The notes beneath the pieces were generated by a model, which made no database searches, had not been told where the DNA came from, and saw nothing but the letters and a program-made list of their open reading frames with translations. Below, piece by piece: positions 25,801-34,029 of a stretch of 64,000 nucleotides of DNA (position 1 is the stretch's first letter; every line of letters starts with the position of its first letter). This DNA comes from Kribbella sp. CA-293567 (lineage in GTDB: Bacteria; Actinomycetota; Actinomycetes; Propionibacteriales; Kribbellaceae): assembly GCF_027627575.1 (NCBI RefSeq), contig NZ_CP114065.1, forward strand, positions 1-64,000, in the 5' to 3' direction. The position numbers and the translations under genes were made by a program.

Positions 25801-26784
25801 CAGCCAGAGGTCGCTGGTGCCCTTCACCTGCAGATCGCCGGCGGCGAGGACCGTGCCCTCGGGGAAGGTCTGGTCACCGGCCGGGAAGGCGGTGTCGATG
25901 AGGTCCGTGCCGGCGGAGTTGGTGACCTTGAGGGTGTGCACGACGCCGGCTTCGACGCCGCTGGTGCGGAAGCCGACCAGGCCCGGAGCGCTGTGGTCGG
26001 ATCGATCCCTCCGATCGACCAACGTGTCGTTGATCCAGGTACTGATCGTCGGGCCGGCGACGGTCAGCTTCAGGTGGTTGCGCTGCTTGAGGTTGACGCC
26101 GGTCAGCGGGATCTCGCCGAGCAGGTTGTAGCCGGTGGGGAGCTTCACGTGCGGACGCAGGGTCGGACGGGCGTCGTTCTCCTGGTTGAGCTGCCACATG
26201 TAACCGTTGCCGCCGCGACCGCGGAAGAAGACTCCGACCGCGTCCTTGGTGAGCGTCAGGTCGGCGTCGATCGTGTAGTCGGTCCACTCCGCCCCTGGTT
26301 GGCTGTCGGCGCCGATCCAGTCGCCGCGCCAGTCCTCCGGCTCGAGGTTGGCCGTCTCGAAGGTCGCGGCGGGCGACCAGGCGGACGGCGTACCGGTGTC
26401 GTCCCAGACTCGAACGCTCCAGAAGTACTGCGTGTAGGGCGTCAGTGCGGGGCCGCCGTACGGGACGTCGACCGAGCGGCTCGAAGCGACGACGCCGCTG
26501 TTCCACAGGTCGGGCGCGGAGATCTTGGCGGCGGTCGAGGCGACATGGATCTCGTACTTCGTCTGCGTGGTGGCTCGCCGGGCGCTGTCGAGCTGCCAGC
26601 TCAGGCGAGGTGTGCCCGGGGCGATGCCGAGCGGGTTGGTGAGGCTGTTCGTCTTGAGCTTCACCACCCCCGTGCCGGCGGCCGTTGCTCCATTGGTGGC
26701 GGGTGGTGCGGCTGTCGCGGGCAGCAGCGGAGTGAGCAGGAAGGCGGCCGCAAGTAGACAGCCGAGACGGGTGTGGACAGACAT
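22837..26784 (-). CDS. Secreted alpha-L-rhamnosidase (GH78)
   Basis: 1315 aa. A signal peptide (LLAAAFLLTPLLPATAAPPA) exports it. Order: N-terminal Fn3-like and two beta-domains, the GH78 catalytic (alpha/alpha)6 barrel (~residues 640-960), a C-terminal beta-domain, an NEW3-like Ig region and a C-terminal carbohydrate-binding-like domain. Catalytic region DTPARDERMGWTGD holds Asp656, Glu657 and Asp664 of the family motif; Glu950 of GEWMYG matches the catalytic base position. It hydrolyses terminal alpha-L-rhamnose from plant glycosides and pectin, feeding the rhamnose operon just upstream. It may share control with the LuxR-type gene 207 nt upstream. Confidence 0.95.
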   Translation of the reverse strand: MSVHTRLGCLLAAAFLLTPLLPATAAPPATNGATAAGTGVVKLKTNSLTNPLGIAPGTPRLSWQLDSARRATTQTKYEIHVASTAAKISAPDLWNSGVVASSRSVDVPYGGPALTPYTQYFWSVRVWDDTGTPSAWSPAATFETANLEPEDWRGDWIGADSQPGAEWTDYTIDADLTLTKDAVGVFFRGRGGNGYMWQLNQENDARPTLRPHVKLPTGYNLLGEIPLTGVNLKQRNHLKLTVAGPTISTWINDTLVDRRDRSDHSAPGLVGFRTSGVEAGVVHTLKVTNSAGTDLIDTAFPAGDQTFPEGTVLAAGDLQVKGTSDLWLPGKAIPVFRKSITLPAGKKVAKARMYAAAQGIYELNLNGQKVGDQELAPGWTDYNRRIQSQSYDVTRLIGKGTNTIRAELASGWFTGNLAMFGSNKYGSETALSAQLRVTYTDGSTDTFATDASWETAPGAVRAADLLNGETYDARRTPTDWSPVQIRPSATAKLAQQTDQPVRVTEELQAKAIASPTPGVHLYDLGQNMVGVGRVRLTGTPGQTVKIRYGEVLNPDGTLYTDNLRSAKATDRYTFATSGPETYQPRFTFHGFRYVELSGLPAAPPAGAITGVVMGTDGAKTSSLITNSPLVNKLHSNIVWGQRGNFLSVPTDTPARDERMGWTGDINVFARTAVYNLDSQAFLTKWLQDLRDSQGTNGAYASVAPTVPNSFDGGMGNAGWADAGVNVPWTLWQAYGDTSVISQHYDSMRRYVDYLVASSNGLIRGGGDYGDWLNLDDPTPGDLIGTSFVAKGARQLSQMAAAIGNPADAAKYQKVYEDTRTAFASRFVQADGKIGADSQTGYILAFTSDLVPADKLEAAGEHFANTILRRGTHLSTGFLGVDGLLPVLTKISRSDLAYKLLQNTSYPSWGYEIGKGATTIWERWNSINPDGTFNDVGMNSFNHYAYGAVGEWMYGTLAGVSAAEPGYRKAVIAPTPGNGIDSVDFRYQTPYGEIVSRWKGTADYGLTLDVTVPANTTATVRIPALAQGMITESGRSLESAEHVTNVVDEGATVAMTVASGTYRFVVAPAPVRLSATNAPVTGEPGTTTTVSTVVKNRSTSPVTGRLDLTVPAGWSAPASQPVTLAAGAQTTVTTRVAVPVDVNAAPVAMTAKFTDARGELASATVGFTVTQSLEPANAVDYVDLGEKASEEAHSLTAAPSSSTTMESGRTRRYAGMFVPGAWFEFNVGIKAGEPFVLRLVETFDKAQVKDYDVLVNGKVVKHRVINKSGAGLETYQFAVADPALLTGATVRVRIQHNATASGYDPSIADVWSLPLP

Positions 26785-26883
26785 GTGGACGACTCCTCAG
26801 GGAGATACGGGCGGATCTTCAGAGGGAGCACGGCACTCGCTCGGTGCGGCGAGGCCGGAGTTTCGGGCAGCACGGACAGAGCC

Positions 26884-26905
26884 CGGTCGAACGATGGTTC
26901 GACGG
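26884..26905. promoter_or_regulatory. Palindrome upstream of the rhamnosidase
   Basis: GTCGAAC (26886-26892) and GTTCGAC (26897-26903) form a perfect dyad around GATG, with further G/C pairing outside. It lies 102 nt before the GH78 start, in the gap after the LuxR-type gene. It may be an operator for that regulator or a terminator. Confidence 0.4.
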
Positions 26906-26991
26906 GCGGAAGGGTCTGAGGTTCTGAACTGCCGGGCGTGAACGGACGTGGACGCCGAGTGGGTTGGGGTGGGGTAGGAGGAGAGAGCAGG

Positions 26992-27501
26992 TCAGAGCAG
27001 ACCGCGGCGGGCGGCCCAGACGATGGCTTCCACCGCGGTGCCGAAGCCGAGACGGTCACAGGCGGCGCGGGTGCGCCGGCGTACGGTGCGTTCGGAGAGG
27101 TCGAGGCGGCGGGCCACGGAGTCCAGCGGGAGACCGGTCGCCAGCAGCCGGAGCAGTTGAAGGTCGTCGTGGCTGATTTCGCGAGGCCCACCTTGAGTGG
27201 CCCGCACCGACGCATCCCGGACCACCAGGTCCCGGGTGAGAGGGTCGGGCGACCGGTTCGCGTGAGCGCACGGCTCACGCGCGAAGGCTTCCCGGGTCAG
27301 GGTGTCTCGCGGTTGGAGTCTGCGCGACTGGAGATGGCCGGACTGCAGGTCGTGGGGCTGCAGATGGAGGGCTTGCGGATCACCAGATCGAGGGTCGGTC
27401 GGGGCGAGGGCCTGGGGTACTTCGCGCAGGTGGGGTGCTGGCGGGTGGTGGGGTTGGGGGCGGTTCTCCGGGGCGTGCGGGTCGTTGCGGAGAATGGTCA
27501 T
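26992..27501 (-). CDS. Orphan LuxR-type regulator with repeat-rich N-terminus
   Basis: 169 aa. The C-terminal ~65 residues are a LuxR/GerE helix-turn-helix (ISHDDLQLLRLLATGLPLDS, VARRLDLSERTVRRRTRAAC, VEAIVWAARRG). There is no receiver or autoinducer domain; instead residues ~40-75 show a five-residue repeat ending in LQ (LHLQ, PHDLQ, SGHLQ, SRRLQ). ATG 27501 begins 5 nt after the rhamnulokinase stop region, so it is the last gene of the rhamnose operon and sits directly before GH78. It probably tunes rhamnose or rhamnosidase expression (inference). Confidence 0.8.
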   Translation of the reverse strand: MTILRNDPHAPENRPQPHHPPAPHLREVPQALAPTDPRSGDPQALHLQPHDLQSGHLQSRRLQPRDTLTREAFAREPCAHANRSPDPLTRDLVVRDASVRATQGGPREISHDDLQLLRLLATGLPLDSVARRLDLSERTVRRRTRAACDRLGFGTAVEAIVWAARRGLL

Positions 27502-27505
27502 CGGA

Positions 27506-28984
27506 TCACCTAGTTCCGAACACCCGGGACTCGGCGGCGTCCCAGTCGGCCGGTTTTCCTTGCGGCAGGTAGCGCCGCAGCTCATGGGTCGCGCGGACCA
27601 GTGCGCGCATCGCGGTCAGGTCGGGCAACGGTTCTCCGAGTGCTCGTGCCTGCACCAGGACGTTGCCGAGCGCGGACGCCTCGACCGGTCCGGCGAGAAC
27701 AGGAAGATCGCAGGCGTCCGCGGTCAACTGGCAGAGCAACTCGTTCCGCGAACCGCCACCGATCACGTGGACGACGTCGATCTCCCGCCCGGCGACCTCC
27801 CGTGCCAGCCGCAACGTGCGGCGGTACGCCAGCGCGAGACTCTCCAGCACGCACCGGACGACGGCAGCCTTCGACCGCGGCGCGTCCTGTCCGGAGCGCG
27901 CACAGAACTCCTCGATCCGCGCCTGCATGTTGCCAGGGGCAAGGAAATCTGGATCGTCCGGATCGATCAGTACGGCGAACGCCGGAGCCGCGGCGGCCGC
28001 CCGCAGGAGTCCTGGCAGGTCGTCGTCTCCCCACCCCCGCAGACACTCCTGCAGAATCCACAGCCCCATCACGTTCCGCAGGAACCTGATCCGGCCGTCG
28101 ACACCCCCCTCGTTGGTGAAGTTCGCCGCCTGCGCCTCGGCGGTCAGCACCGGCTCGTCGAGCTCCAGCCCGACCAACGACCACGTGCCGGACGAGATGT
28201 AGGCGAACCGCTCGCCCTCACCGGCGGGTACCGCGACCACCGACGACGCGGTGTCATGAGACCCCACCGCGATCACCGGCGTCGTGGGATCGAGCCCGGT
28301 CTCCTCCGCGACCGCCGGCAGCAACGTGCCCACCACCTGCCCAGCCTCGCGAATCTCCGGCAACAACCCACCCGGTACGCCGATCCGCCGGGCCAGCCCC
28401 TCACTCCAATCACGAGCCCGTACGTCGTACAGCTGCGTGGTGGACGCGTTGGTCGCCTCCGCGCCCTGTTCGCCGGTCAGCCAGTAGCCGAGGAGGTCGG
28501 GAATCATCAGCAGAGTCGCCGCCCGCCCGAGTTCCTGCTCGGCGGCCAGTTGGTAGATCGTGTTGAACGGCAACTGCTGCAGCCCGGTCACCGCGTACAG
28601 CTCCTCTGCGGCGATGCTTTTCAGCACCCGCTCCATCACACCGTTGGTGCGGGCGTCGCGGTAGTGCACCGGGTTGCCGAGCAACCGGCCGTCGGCGTCG
28701 AGAAGCCCGTAGTCCACGGCCCACGAATCGATCCCCACCCCGGCCAAGCGATCCGCGGAAGCAGAGCTAGAGCGAACCAGGCGGTCTGCGGCGGCGAGGC
28801 CGCGGAGGGTCTCGCGGTAGAGAGCAAGGATGTCCCAGTGCAGGGTGTCGCCCACCCGCACCGCGCCGTTCCAGAACCGGTGAGCCTCGGTGAGCTCCAA
28901 GCGACCTGCACGCGCGTCGACGTGACCCAGCATCACCCGGCCGCTGGAGGCGCCCAGATCCACCGCCGCGAGGTGCACGCCCAT
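27506..28984 (-). CDS. rhaB: Rhamnulokinase
   Basis: 492 aa FGGY sugar kinase: LAAVDLGASSGRVMLG is the N-terminal phosphate motif, GIDSWAVDYGLLDADGRLLGNPVHYRD is characteristic of rhamnulokinases, and the C-terminal VHVIGGGSRNELLCQLTAD is the adenosine motif. It phosphorylates L-rhamnulose at C1. It follows an isomerase gene by 10 nt and precedes a regulator with almost no gap, in one operon. Confidence 0.93.
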   Translation of the reverse strand: MGVHLAAVDLGASSGRVMLGHVDARAGRLELTEAHRFWNGAVRVGDTLHWDILALYRETLRGLAAADRLVRSSSASADRLAGVGIDSWAVDYGLLDADGRLLGNPVHYRDARTNGVMERVLKSIAAEELYAVTGLQQLPFNTIYQLAAEQELGRAATLLMIPDLLGYWLTGEQGAEATNASTTQLYDVRARDWSEGLARRIGVPGGLLPEIREAGQVVGTLLPAVAEETGLDPTTPVIAVGSHDTASSVVAVPAGEGERFAYISSGTWSLVGLELDEPVLTAEAQAANFTNEGGVDGRIRFLRNVMGLWILQECLRGWGDDDLPGLLRAAAAAPAFAVLIDPDDPDFLAPGNMQARIEEFCARSGQDAPRSKAAVVRCVLESLALAYRRTLRLAREVAGREIDVVHVIGGGSRNELLCQLTADACDLPVLAGPVEASALGNVLVQARALGEPLPDLTAMRALVRATHELRRYLPQGKPADWDAAESRVFGTR

Positions 28985-28994
28985 GGCCTGTTCC

Positions 28995-30455
28995 TCAGAC
29001 CTTCACGACGCGAAGGTCGAGGTGGAGGAGGTCGGCGACTGCCTTGAGCTCTTCGACCCGGTGTCCCGTGCCGAGGGCCCAGTGGTGGGCGACGCCGGAG
29101 GCCGACCAGGCATCGGTCCACTCGCCGGGATCGCAGCCGAAGTCCACCCGCGAGGTGGTGTTGCCGAGCTGCAGCAGCGGACCGTCGACGACCTCCCCCT
29201 CGGAGGCGATCAACCGGAACGACCCGTCGCGCAACTGGCCGAGACCCAGCGCGGTGACCGGCCCCTGCTTCACGTCGAACTCGACCGAGACACCCCAGCC
29301 ACGCTTGCCGTGGTACACCCCGAGCCCTCGCAGCAACGGCTTCCTCGCACTGATCGCGAGGTGCGCCGGGCCGTCGTGGCCCATCTCGACCACGTTGTCG
29401 TGGAAGTTCAGCGCCTGCAGTTCGGTGAACGACCCACCGCCGCCGAGCTTGTCCATCACCAGCATCGCGAGCGACGTGCGCAACTCGTACTCCCCCGCGG
29501 CAGGCACACCTCTTGCCGTGAGCAACGAAGCGCCCAGGATCATCCCGGCGGCCACCCGTTCGTGCGTTTCGCCGTCGAGGCCCCGGTGGTAGTACGCCAA
29601 CGTGTCGAGCTGGAAGTCCTCGACCAGCCGGTCCAGCGCGACCGACACCGTCGCACCCCAGCGGAAGTCGTCCTCGACCACGGAGTCGGCCAGGGTGAAG
29701 ACCTCCCGGGCGACCTTCATCCGGGCGTCCGTCTCGGCCTCGGTGACCTTCTCGACCCGAACCCGCAGATCGTCGATCTCCAGGATCTCCACGTGCCCAC
29801 CGAGCTGAGCGGAGACCAGCGTCGGATCGGTGATCACGTCCATCATTCCGGGATAGAGGTGTCCGAGCAGCCCGTGCCGGCCGTGCCGAAGCGCGGCTCG
29901 CACGCCGGCCGCCTTGAGCCAGCGCCCGATCCGCGTCCACGCGCGCTCGTCCTCGACGTACCCGGAGACCGAGCGGAAGTCGATACCGCACCGCTCGAAG
30001 GCATTGGCCATCTCCGGCAGCGGGCAGGCACCGCAGTACGCGAGCCAGGCGCCGGTGTCGAACGAGGCGTGATCCATCGACTCGGCCGGCTGCAGGTTGA
30101 GCAGCAGAACCGGCGCTCCGCTGCGTTGTGCGATCGGGACGAGCATCGACGCGGTCAGGTAGGTGGTGAGGAAACCGACGATCAGGTCGCAGTCCGCGAG
30201 CCGGAGTTTCTCGGCCGCCACGGCACCTTCGCCGGCGTCGGAGATGAAGCCGACGTCGATCACCTCGCAGTCGAGCGCCGAGAACCGCTCGGCCACCCGC
30301 CGCGCCGAGGCCTGCAACTGCGGCAGCAGCTCAGGGAACTGTGGCCAGTACGCCCCCAGACCGCCCGCGACCAGGCCGATCCGGGTCTTCCGTGGTTCGA
30401 CCCACGGCAGCACGCCGTGCCCATCCACCGAACGACTCGGATCGGTACTCCACAT
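28995..30455 (-). CDS. L-arabinose/L-fucose isomerase-family protein
   Basis: 486 aa. Rossmann-like N-terminal domains (RIGLVAGGLGAYWPQFPELL, DLIVGFLTTYLTASML, PVLLLNLQPAESMDH) and a C-terminal barrel (SLAMLVMDKLGGGGSFTELQ, GPAHLAISARKPLLRGLGVYHGKRG) match the araA/fucI-type isomerase group, which interconverts aldoses and ketoses with Mn2+. A true rhamnose isomerase (RhaI) is already in the operon, so this enzyme may handle another sugar or a different step. Position between the aldolase and the kinase argues it is expressed with rhamnose catabolism. Confidence 0.85.
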   Translation of the reverse strand: MWSTDPSRSVDGHGVLPWVEPRKTRIGLVAGGLGAYWPQFPELLPQLQASARRVAERFSALDCEVIDVGFISDAGEGAVAAEKLRLADCDLIVGFLTTYLTASMLVPIAQRSGAPVLLLNLQPAESMDHASFDTGAWLAYCGACPLPEMANAFERCGIDFRSVSGYVEDERAWTRIGRWLKAAGVRAALRHGRHGLLGHLYPGMMDVITDPTLVSAQLGGHVEILEIDDLRVRVEKVTEAETDARMKVAREVFTLADSVVEDDFRWGATVSVALDRLVEDFQLDTLAYYHRGLDGETHERVAAGMILGASLLTARGVPAAGEYELRTSLAMLVMDKLGGGGSFTELQALNFHDNVVEMGHDGPAHLAISARKPLLRGLGVYHGKRGWGVSVEFDVKQGPVTALGLGQLRDGSFRLIASEGEVVDGPLLQLGNTTSRVDFGCDPGEWTDAWSASGVAHHWALGTGHRVEELKAVADLLHLDLRVVKV

Positions 30456-30467
30456 GGCGAACTCTCC

Positions 30468-32507
30468 TCAGCGCAGAAAGGCGGCGGCGACGCCGGCGTC
30501 GACGGGCACGTGCAAACCGGTGGTCTGGGACAGGTCACCGGCGGCCAGAGCGAAGACAGCCGCGGCCACGTGCTCCGGCAGCACCTCGCGCTTGAGCAGG
30601 GTGCGTTGCGCGTAGAAGGCACCGAGCTCCGACTCCGGTACGCCGTACACGGCGGCACGCTGGGCGCCCCAGCCCTTGGCGAAGATTCCCGAACCACGGA
30701 CCACGCCGTCGGGGTTCACCCCGTTGACGCGGATCCCGAACTGACCGAGCTCGGCCGCGAGCAGTCTGACCTGATGCGCCTGGTCGGCCTTGGCGGCGCC
30801 GTACGCGACGTTGTTGGGGCCGGCGAAGACCGCGTTCTTGCTGGAGATGTAGACGATGTCGCCACCGATGGCCTGGTCGATCAGCACCTTCGCGGCGGCG
30901 CGGGAGACCAGGAAGGAGCCCTTCGCCATCACGTCGTGCTGGAGGTCCCAGTCCTTCTCGGTGGTTTCCAGCAAAGGCTTCGAGATCGACAGGCCGGCGT
31001 TGTTGACGACCAGGTCCACGCCGCCGAAGGCAAGCACGGCCTCCCGCATCGCGGCTTCCACCGCGGCACCGTCCGACACGTCCGCGCCGACGGCCACCGC
31101 TTGGTCCGCCGTACCGATCTCCTTGGCGACTGCCTCGGCAGCAGCCAGGTCGAGATCGGCGATGACGACGCAGGCGCCTTCGGCGGCCAGCCGCTGAGCG
31201 ATCGCCTTGCCGATGCCGGAACCGGCGCCGGTGACGAACGCGACTCGGGTGGCCAGCGGCTTCGGCTTGGGCATCCGCTGCAGCTTCGCCTCCTCGAGCG
31301 CCCAGTACTCGATCCGGAACTTCTCGCTCTCGTCGATCGGCGAGTACGTCGAGACCGCCTCGGCACCGTGCATCACGTTGATCGCGTTGAGGTAGAACTC
31401 ACCGGCGACGCGGGCGGTCTGCTTGTCCTTGCCGAAGCTGAACATGCCGACCCCAGGGACCAGCACGATCGCCGGGTCGGCACCGCGCATCGGTGGGCTC
31501 TCCGGCGCCGCGTGCCGGTCGTAGTACGCCGCGTAGTCCTCGCGGTAGGCGAGGTGCAGCTCCCGCAGCCTGGTGAGAGCCTCGTCGAGAGGCGCCGACG
31601 GCGGAAGGTCGAGCACGAGCGGCCGCACCTTGGTGCGCAGGAAGTGGTCCGGACAGGAGGTGCCCAGGGCTGCCAGCTCCGCCAGCCGCTCGCGCGCGGT
31701 GAACTCCAGCACGACCTCGGAGTCGTTGTAGTGCCCGACCTGCGGGTTGTCCGTCGATGCCAGCCCGCGGATCACCGGTGCCAGCGCGGCCGCACGCTCA
31801 CGCCGCTCCGCCTCGGGCAGCGCTTCGTAGCCCGGTACTACGGCGCCGAAGGGCTCCGGCTTGCCCCGCTCGGCCAGGAAGCGCTCGGCGGTACGGATGA
31901 TGTCGAGCGAGTTCGCCTCACACTCGGCAGAGGTGTCACCCCAGGCGGTGATCCCATGGCCGCCGAGGATGACGCCGATCGCCTGCGGGTTGTCCTTCTT
32001 CACCTGGGCGATGTCCAGCCCGAGCTGGAAACCCGGGCGCCGCCAGGGCACCCAGACCACTCGGTCACCGAAACACTCCGCGGTCAGCTGCTCGCCGTCG
32101 GCCGCCGTGGCCAGCGCGATTCCCGAGTCGGGGTGCAGGTGATCGACATGCGGCGCGTCGACCAGTCCGTGCATCGCCGTGTCGATCGACGGCGCTGCTC
32201 CGCCCTTGCCGTGCAGGCAGTAGTCGAAGGCGGCGACCATCTCGTCCTCGCGGTCGACGCCGGGGTAGACGTCGACCAGCGCGTTCAGCCGGTCCTGCCG
32301 CAACACGGCGAGGCCGGCGGCGGTGAGCGTGCCGAGGTCACCGCCGGAACCCTTCACCCAGACCAGGTCGACCGGCTGCTGGGTCACCGGATCGGTCCCC
32401 GTGCCCTTCGCCGAGGTGTTGCCGCCCGCGTAGTTGGTGTTCCGCGGGTCGGCTCCCAGTCTGTTGCTCCTGGCAACAAGCTCGGCTGCGGTCTCAGCCA
32501 CTGTCAT
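30468..32507 (-). CDS. Bifunctional rhamnulose-1-phosphate aldolase / lactaldehyde dehydrogenase
   Basis: 679 aa. The N-terminal ~400 residues are a class-II aldolase (SNRLGADPRNTNYAGGNTSA, DHLHPDSGIAL with metal His), the C-terminal ~260 residues a short-chain dehydrogenase (TGAGSGIGK near residue 425, catalytic YGAAKADQ near 567-571). It splits rhamnulose 1-phosphate into DHAP and L-lactaldehyde and oxidises the latter to lactate. Such fusions are known in Rhizobiales, Bacillus and actinobacteria. ATGA overlap with rhaI decides the start. Confidence 0.93.
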   Translation of the reverse strand: MTVAETAAELVARSNRLGADPRNTNYAGGNTSAKGTGTDPVTQQPVDLVWVKGSGGDLGTLTAAGLAVLRQDRLNALVDVYPGVDREDEMVAAFDYCLHGKGGAAPSIDTAMHGLVDAPHVDHLHPDSGIALATAADGEQLTAECFGDRVVWVPWRRPGFQLGLDIAQVKKDNPQAIGVILGGHGITAWGDTSAECEANSLDIIRTAERFLAERGKPEPFGAVVPGYEALPEAERRERAAALAPVIRGLASTDNPQVGHYNDSEVVLEFTARERLAELAALGTSCPDHFLRTKVRPLVLDLPPSAPLDEALTRLRELHLAYREDYAAYYDRHAAPESPPMRGADPAIVLVPGVGMFSFGKDKQTARVAGEFYLNAINVMHGAEAVSTYSPIDESEKFRIEYWALEEAKLQRMPKPKPLATRVAFVTGAGSGIGKAIAQRLAAEGACVVIADLDLAAAEAVAKEIGTADQAVAVGADVSDGAAVEAAMREAVLAFGGVDLVVNNAGLSISKPLLETTEKDWDLQHDVMAKGSFLVSRAAAKVLIDQAIGGDIVYISSKNAVFAGPNNVAYGAAKADQAHQVRLLAAELGQFGIRVNGVNPDGVVRGSGIFAKGWGAQRAAVYGVPESELGAFYAQRTLLKREVLPEHVAAAVFALAAGDLSQTTGLHVPVDAGVAAAFLR

Positions 32508-33661
32508 GCTCCCCATCCGGCCTGCCGGCCGTCGGCTCGGTCCTTGGTGATCTGTTCGAAGTAGCCGCTGCGGTGGTAGGCGGCGACGGGGTCGGGGTCG
32601 AGGCCCTGCGAGGTCCGCAGGTCGGCCAGCAGCGGGCGGACGTCGGTGTTGAAGGCGTCCATGATCGCGGCGTTGGCGGCCAGCACGTCACCGTCCTGCT
32701 GCGCCTTGCGGAGTGCGTCGCGGTCGACCAGCAGGGCTTTCGCGGTCGCCTCCTGGACGTTCATCACCGAGCGGATGATGGCCGGGATCTTCGCCTCGAT
32801 GTTGTGGCACTGGTCGAGCATGAAAGCGATGCCACGCTCGGGATCGAGCGCGTCGCCACGAACGATCTCGTTCATGATCCGGAACAGCTGGAACGGGTCG
32901 GCCGCCCCCACCATCAGATCGTCGTCGGCGTAGAACCGGCTGTTGAAGTCGAAGGCGCCGAGCTTCTTCGCGCGGAGCAGGAACGCCACGATGAACTCGA
33001 TGTTGGTGCCCGGCGCGTGGTGACCGGTGTCGATGCAGACCACGGCCTTCGGCCCGAGCTCCAGGCAGTGCGCGTACGACGTCCCCCAGTCGGGCACGTC
33101 GGTCGCGTAGAAGGCCGGCTCGAAGAGCTTGTACTCCAGCAGCATCCGCTGGTCGTCGCCGAGCCGGTCGTAGACCTCCCTGAGCGCCGCCGCCAGCCGG
33201 TCCTGCCGATCCCACAGGTCGTCCTGGCCGGGGTAGTTCGTGCCGTCGGAGAACCACAGCTTGAGGTCCCGCGAGCCGGTGGCGTCCATGATGTCGACGC
33301 ACTCGAGCAGGTGGTCGGTCGCCTTCCGGCGGATCCGCGGATCCGGATTGGTGACGCTGCCCAGCTTGTAGTCGTCGTCCTGGAAGACGTTGCTGTTGAT
33401 CGCCCCCAGCCGGACGCCCTGCTCCTTGGCGTAGGTGCCCAGCGCGACGTAGTCGTCGACCTTGTCCCACGGGATGTGCAGCGCGACGCTCGGTGCCGCC
33501 CCGGTGTACTTGTGGACGACGGCCGCGTCGGCGATCTTCTCCTCCGGCGAGCGCGGGACGCCAGGCTGGCTGAACACCTTGAACCTGGTCCCCGAGTTGC
33601 CGAACGCCCACGACGGAAGCTCGATCTCCTGCCGGCTCAGTGCATCGGTCACGCTGCTCAT
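32504..33661 (-). CDS. rhaI: L-rhamnose isomerase (RhaI type)
   Basis: 385 aa. TIM-barrel isomerase of the RhaI group rather than the E. coli RhaA group: GAINSNVFQDDDYKLGS, DLKLWFSDGTNYPGQDDLWDRQ, LLEYKLFEPAFYATDVPDWG (metal Glu), VVCIDTGHHAPGTNIE (metal Asp/His) and FDFNSRFYADDDL. Converts L-rhamnose to L-rhamnulose using Mn2+/Co2+. It overlaps the aldolase gene by four bases and starts 1 nt after the rhaM stop. Confidence 0.95.
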   Translation of the reverse strand: MSSVTDALSRQEIELPSWAFGNSGTRFKVFSQPGVPRSPEEKIADAAVVHKYTGAAPSVALHIPWDKVDDYVALGTYAKEQGVRLGAINSNVFQDDDYKLGSVTNPDPRIRRKATDHLLECVDIMDATGSRDLKLWFSDGTNYPGQDDLWDRQDRLAAALREVYDRLGDDQRMLLEYKLFEPAFYATDVPDWGTSYAHCLELGPKAVVCIDTGHHAPGTNIEFIVAFLLRAKKLGAFDFNSRFYADDDLMVGAADPFQLFRIMNEIVRGDALDPERGIAFMLDQCHNIEAKIPAIIRSVMNVQEATAKALLVDRDALRKAQQDGDVLAANAAIMDAFNTDVRPLLADLRTSQGLDPDPVAAYHRSGYFEQITKDRADGRQAGWGA

Positions 33662-33662
33662 A

Positions 33663-34013
33663 TCAGTCCTCGGTACTCGGGGTCAGGTGGAAGATCTCGG
33701 GCAGCAGCACGAACGACTCGTCCGGCGGCCTGCCGTCGGCTGTTCCGTCGTCGGCGCCGGCGAAGAACTCGGTCATCTCCGACTGCCAGCGGGCATTCAC
33801 CTCGGTGGCCGCCATCGCCTGCCGCGTCGCCTCCAGGTCGTCGGCCTCGACGTACCCGATCAGCAGGCCGTCGCCGCGGAGGAAGAGCGAGTAGTTGTGC
33901 CAGCCCGCGTCGCGCAGCGCGGCCTGCATGTCCGGCCACACGGCACGGTGGCGCTCGACGTACTCGTCCAGCCGTTCGGGTCTGACCTGGAGGCAGAAGC
34001 AGTAGCGGTTCAC
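33663..34013 (-). CDS. rhaM: L-rhamnose mutarotase
   Basis: 116 aa from the GTG at 34013 (VNRYCFCLQVRPERL); GGGGA precedes it. Matches RhaM: RHRAVWPDMQAALRDAGWHNYSLFL keeps the catalytic His of RRH, and NARWQSEMTEFF the family Trp. It interconverts alpha and beta L-rhamnose so the isomerase gets its preferred anomer. Small gap to rhaI and transporter genes, same strand. Confidence 0.95.
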   Translation of the reverse strand: MNRYCFCLQVRPERLDEYVERHRAVWPDMQAALRDAGWHNYSLFLRGDGLLIGYVEADDLEATRQAMAATEVNARWQSEMTEFFAGADDGTADGRPPDESFVLLPEIFHLTPSTED

Positions 34014-34029
34014 GAGGTCCCCGGCAGAC

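Noticed and set aside
28983..32564. A 1193-codon open frame on the plus strand across the rhamnose genes
   Set aside because: It mirrors four well-recognised minus-strand enzymes (kinase, isomerase, aldolase/dehydrogenase and rhaI end). Its translation is Arg/Asp/His-rich with no family pattern; long antisense frames are normal in high-GC DNA.
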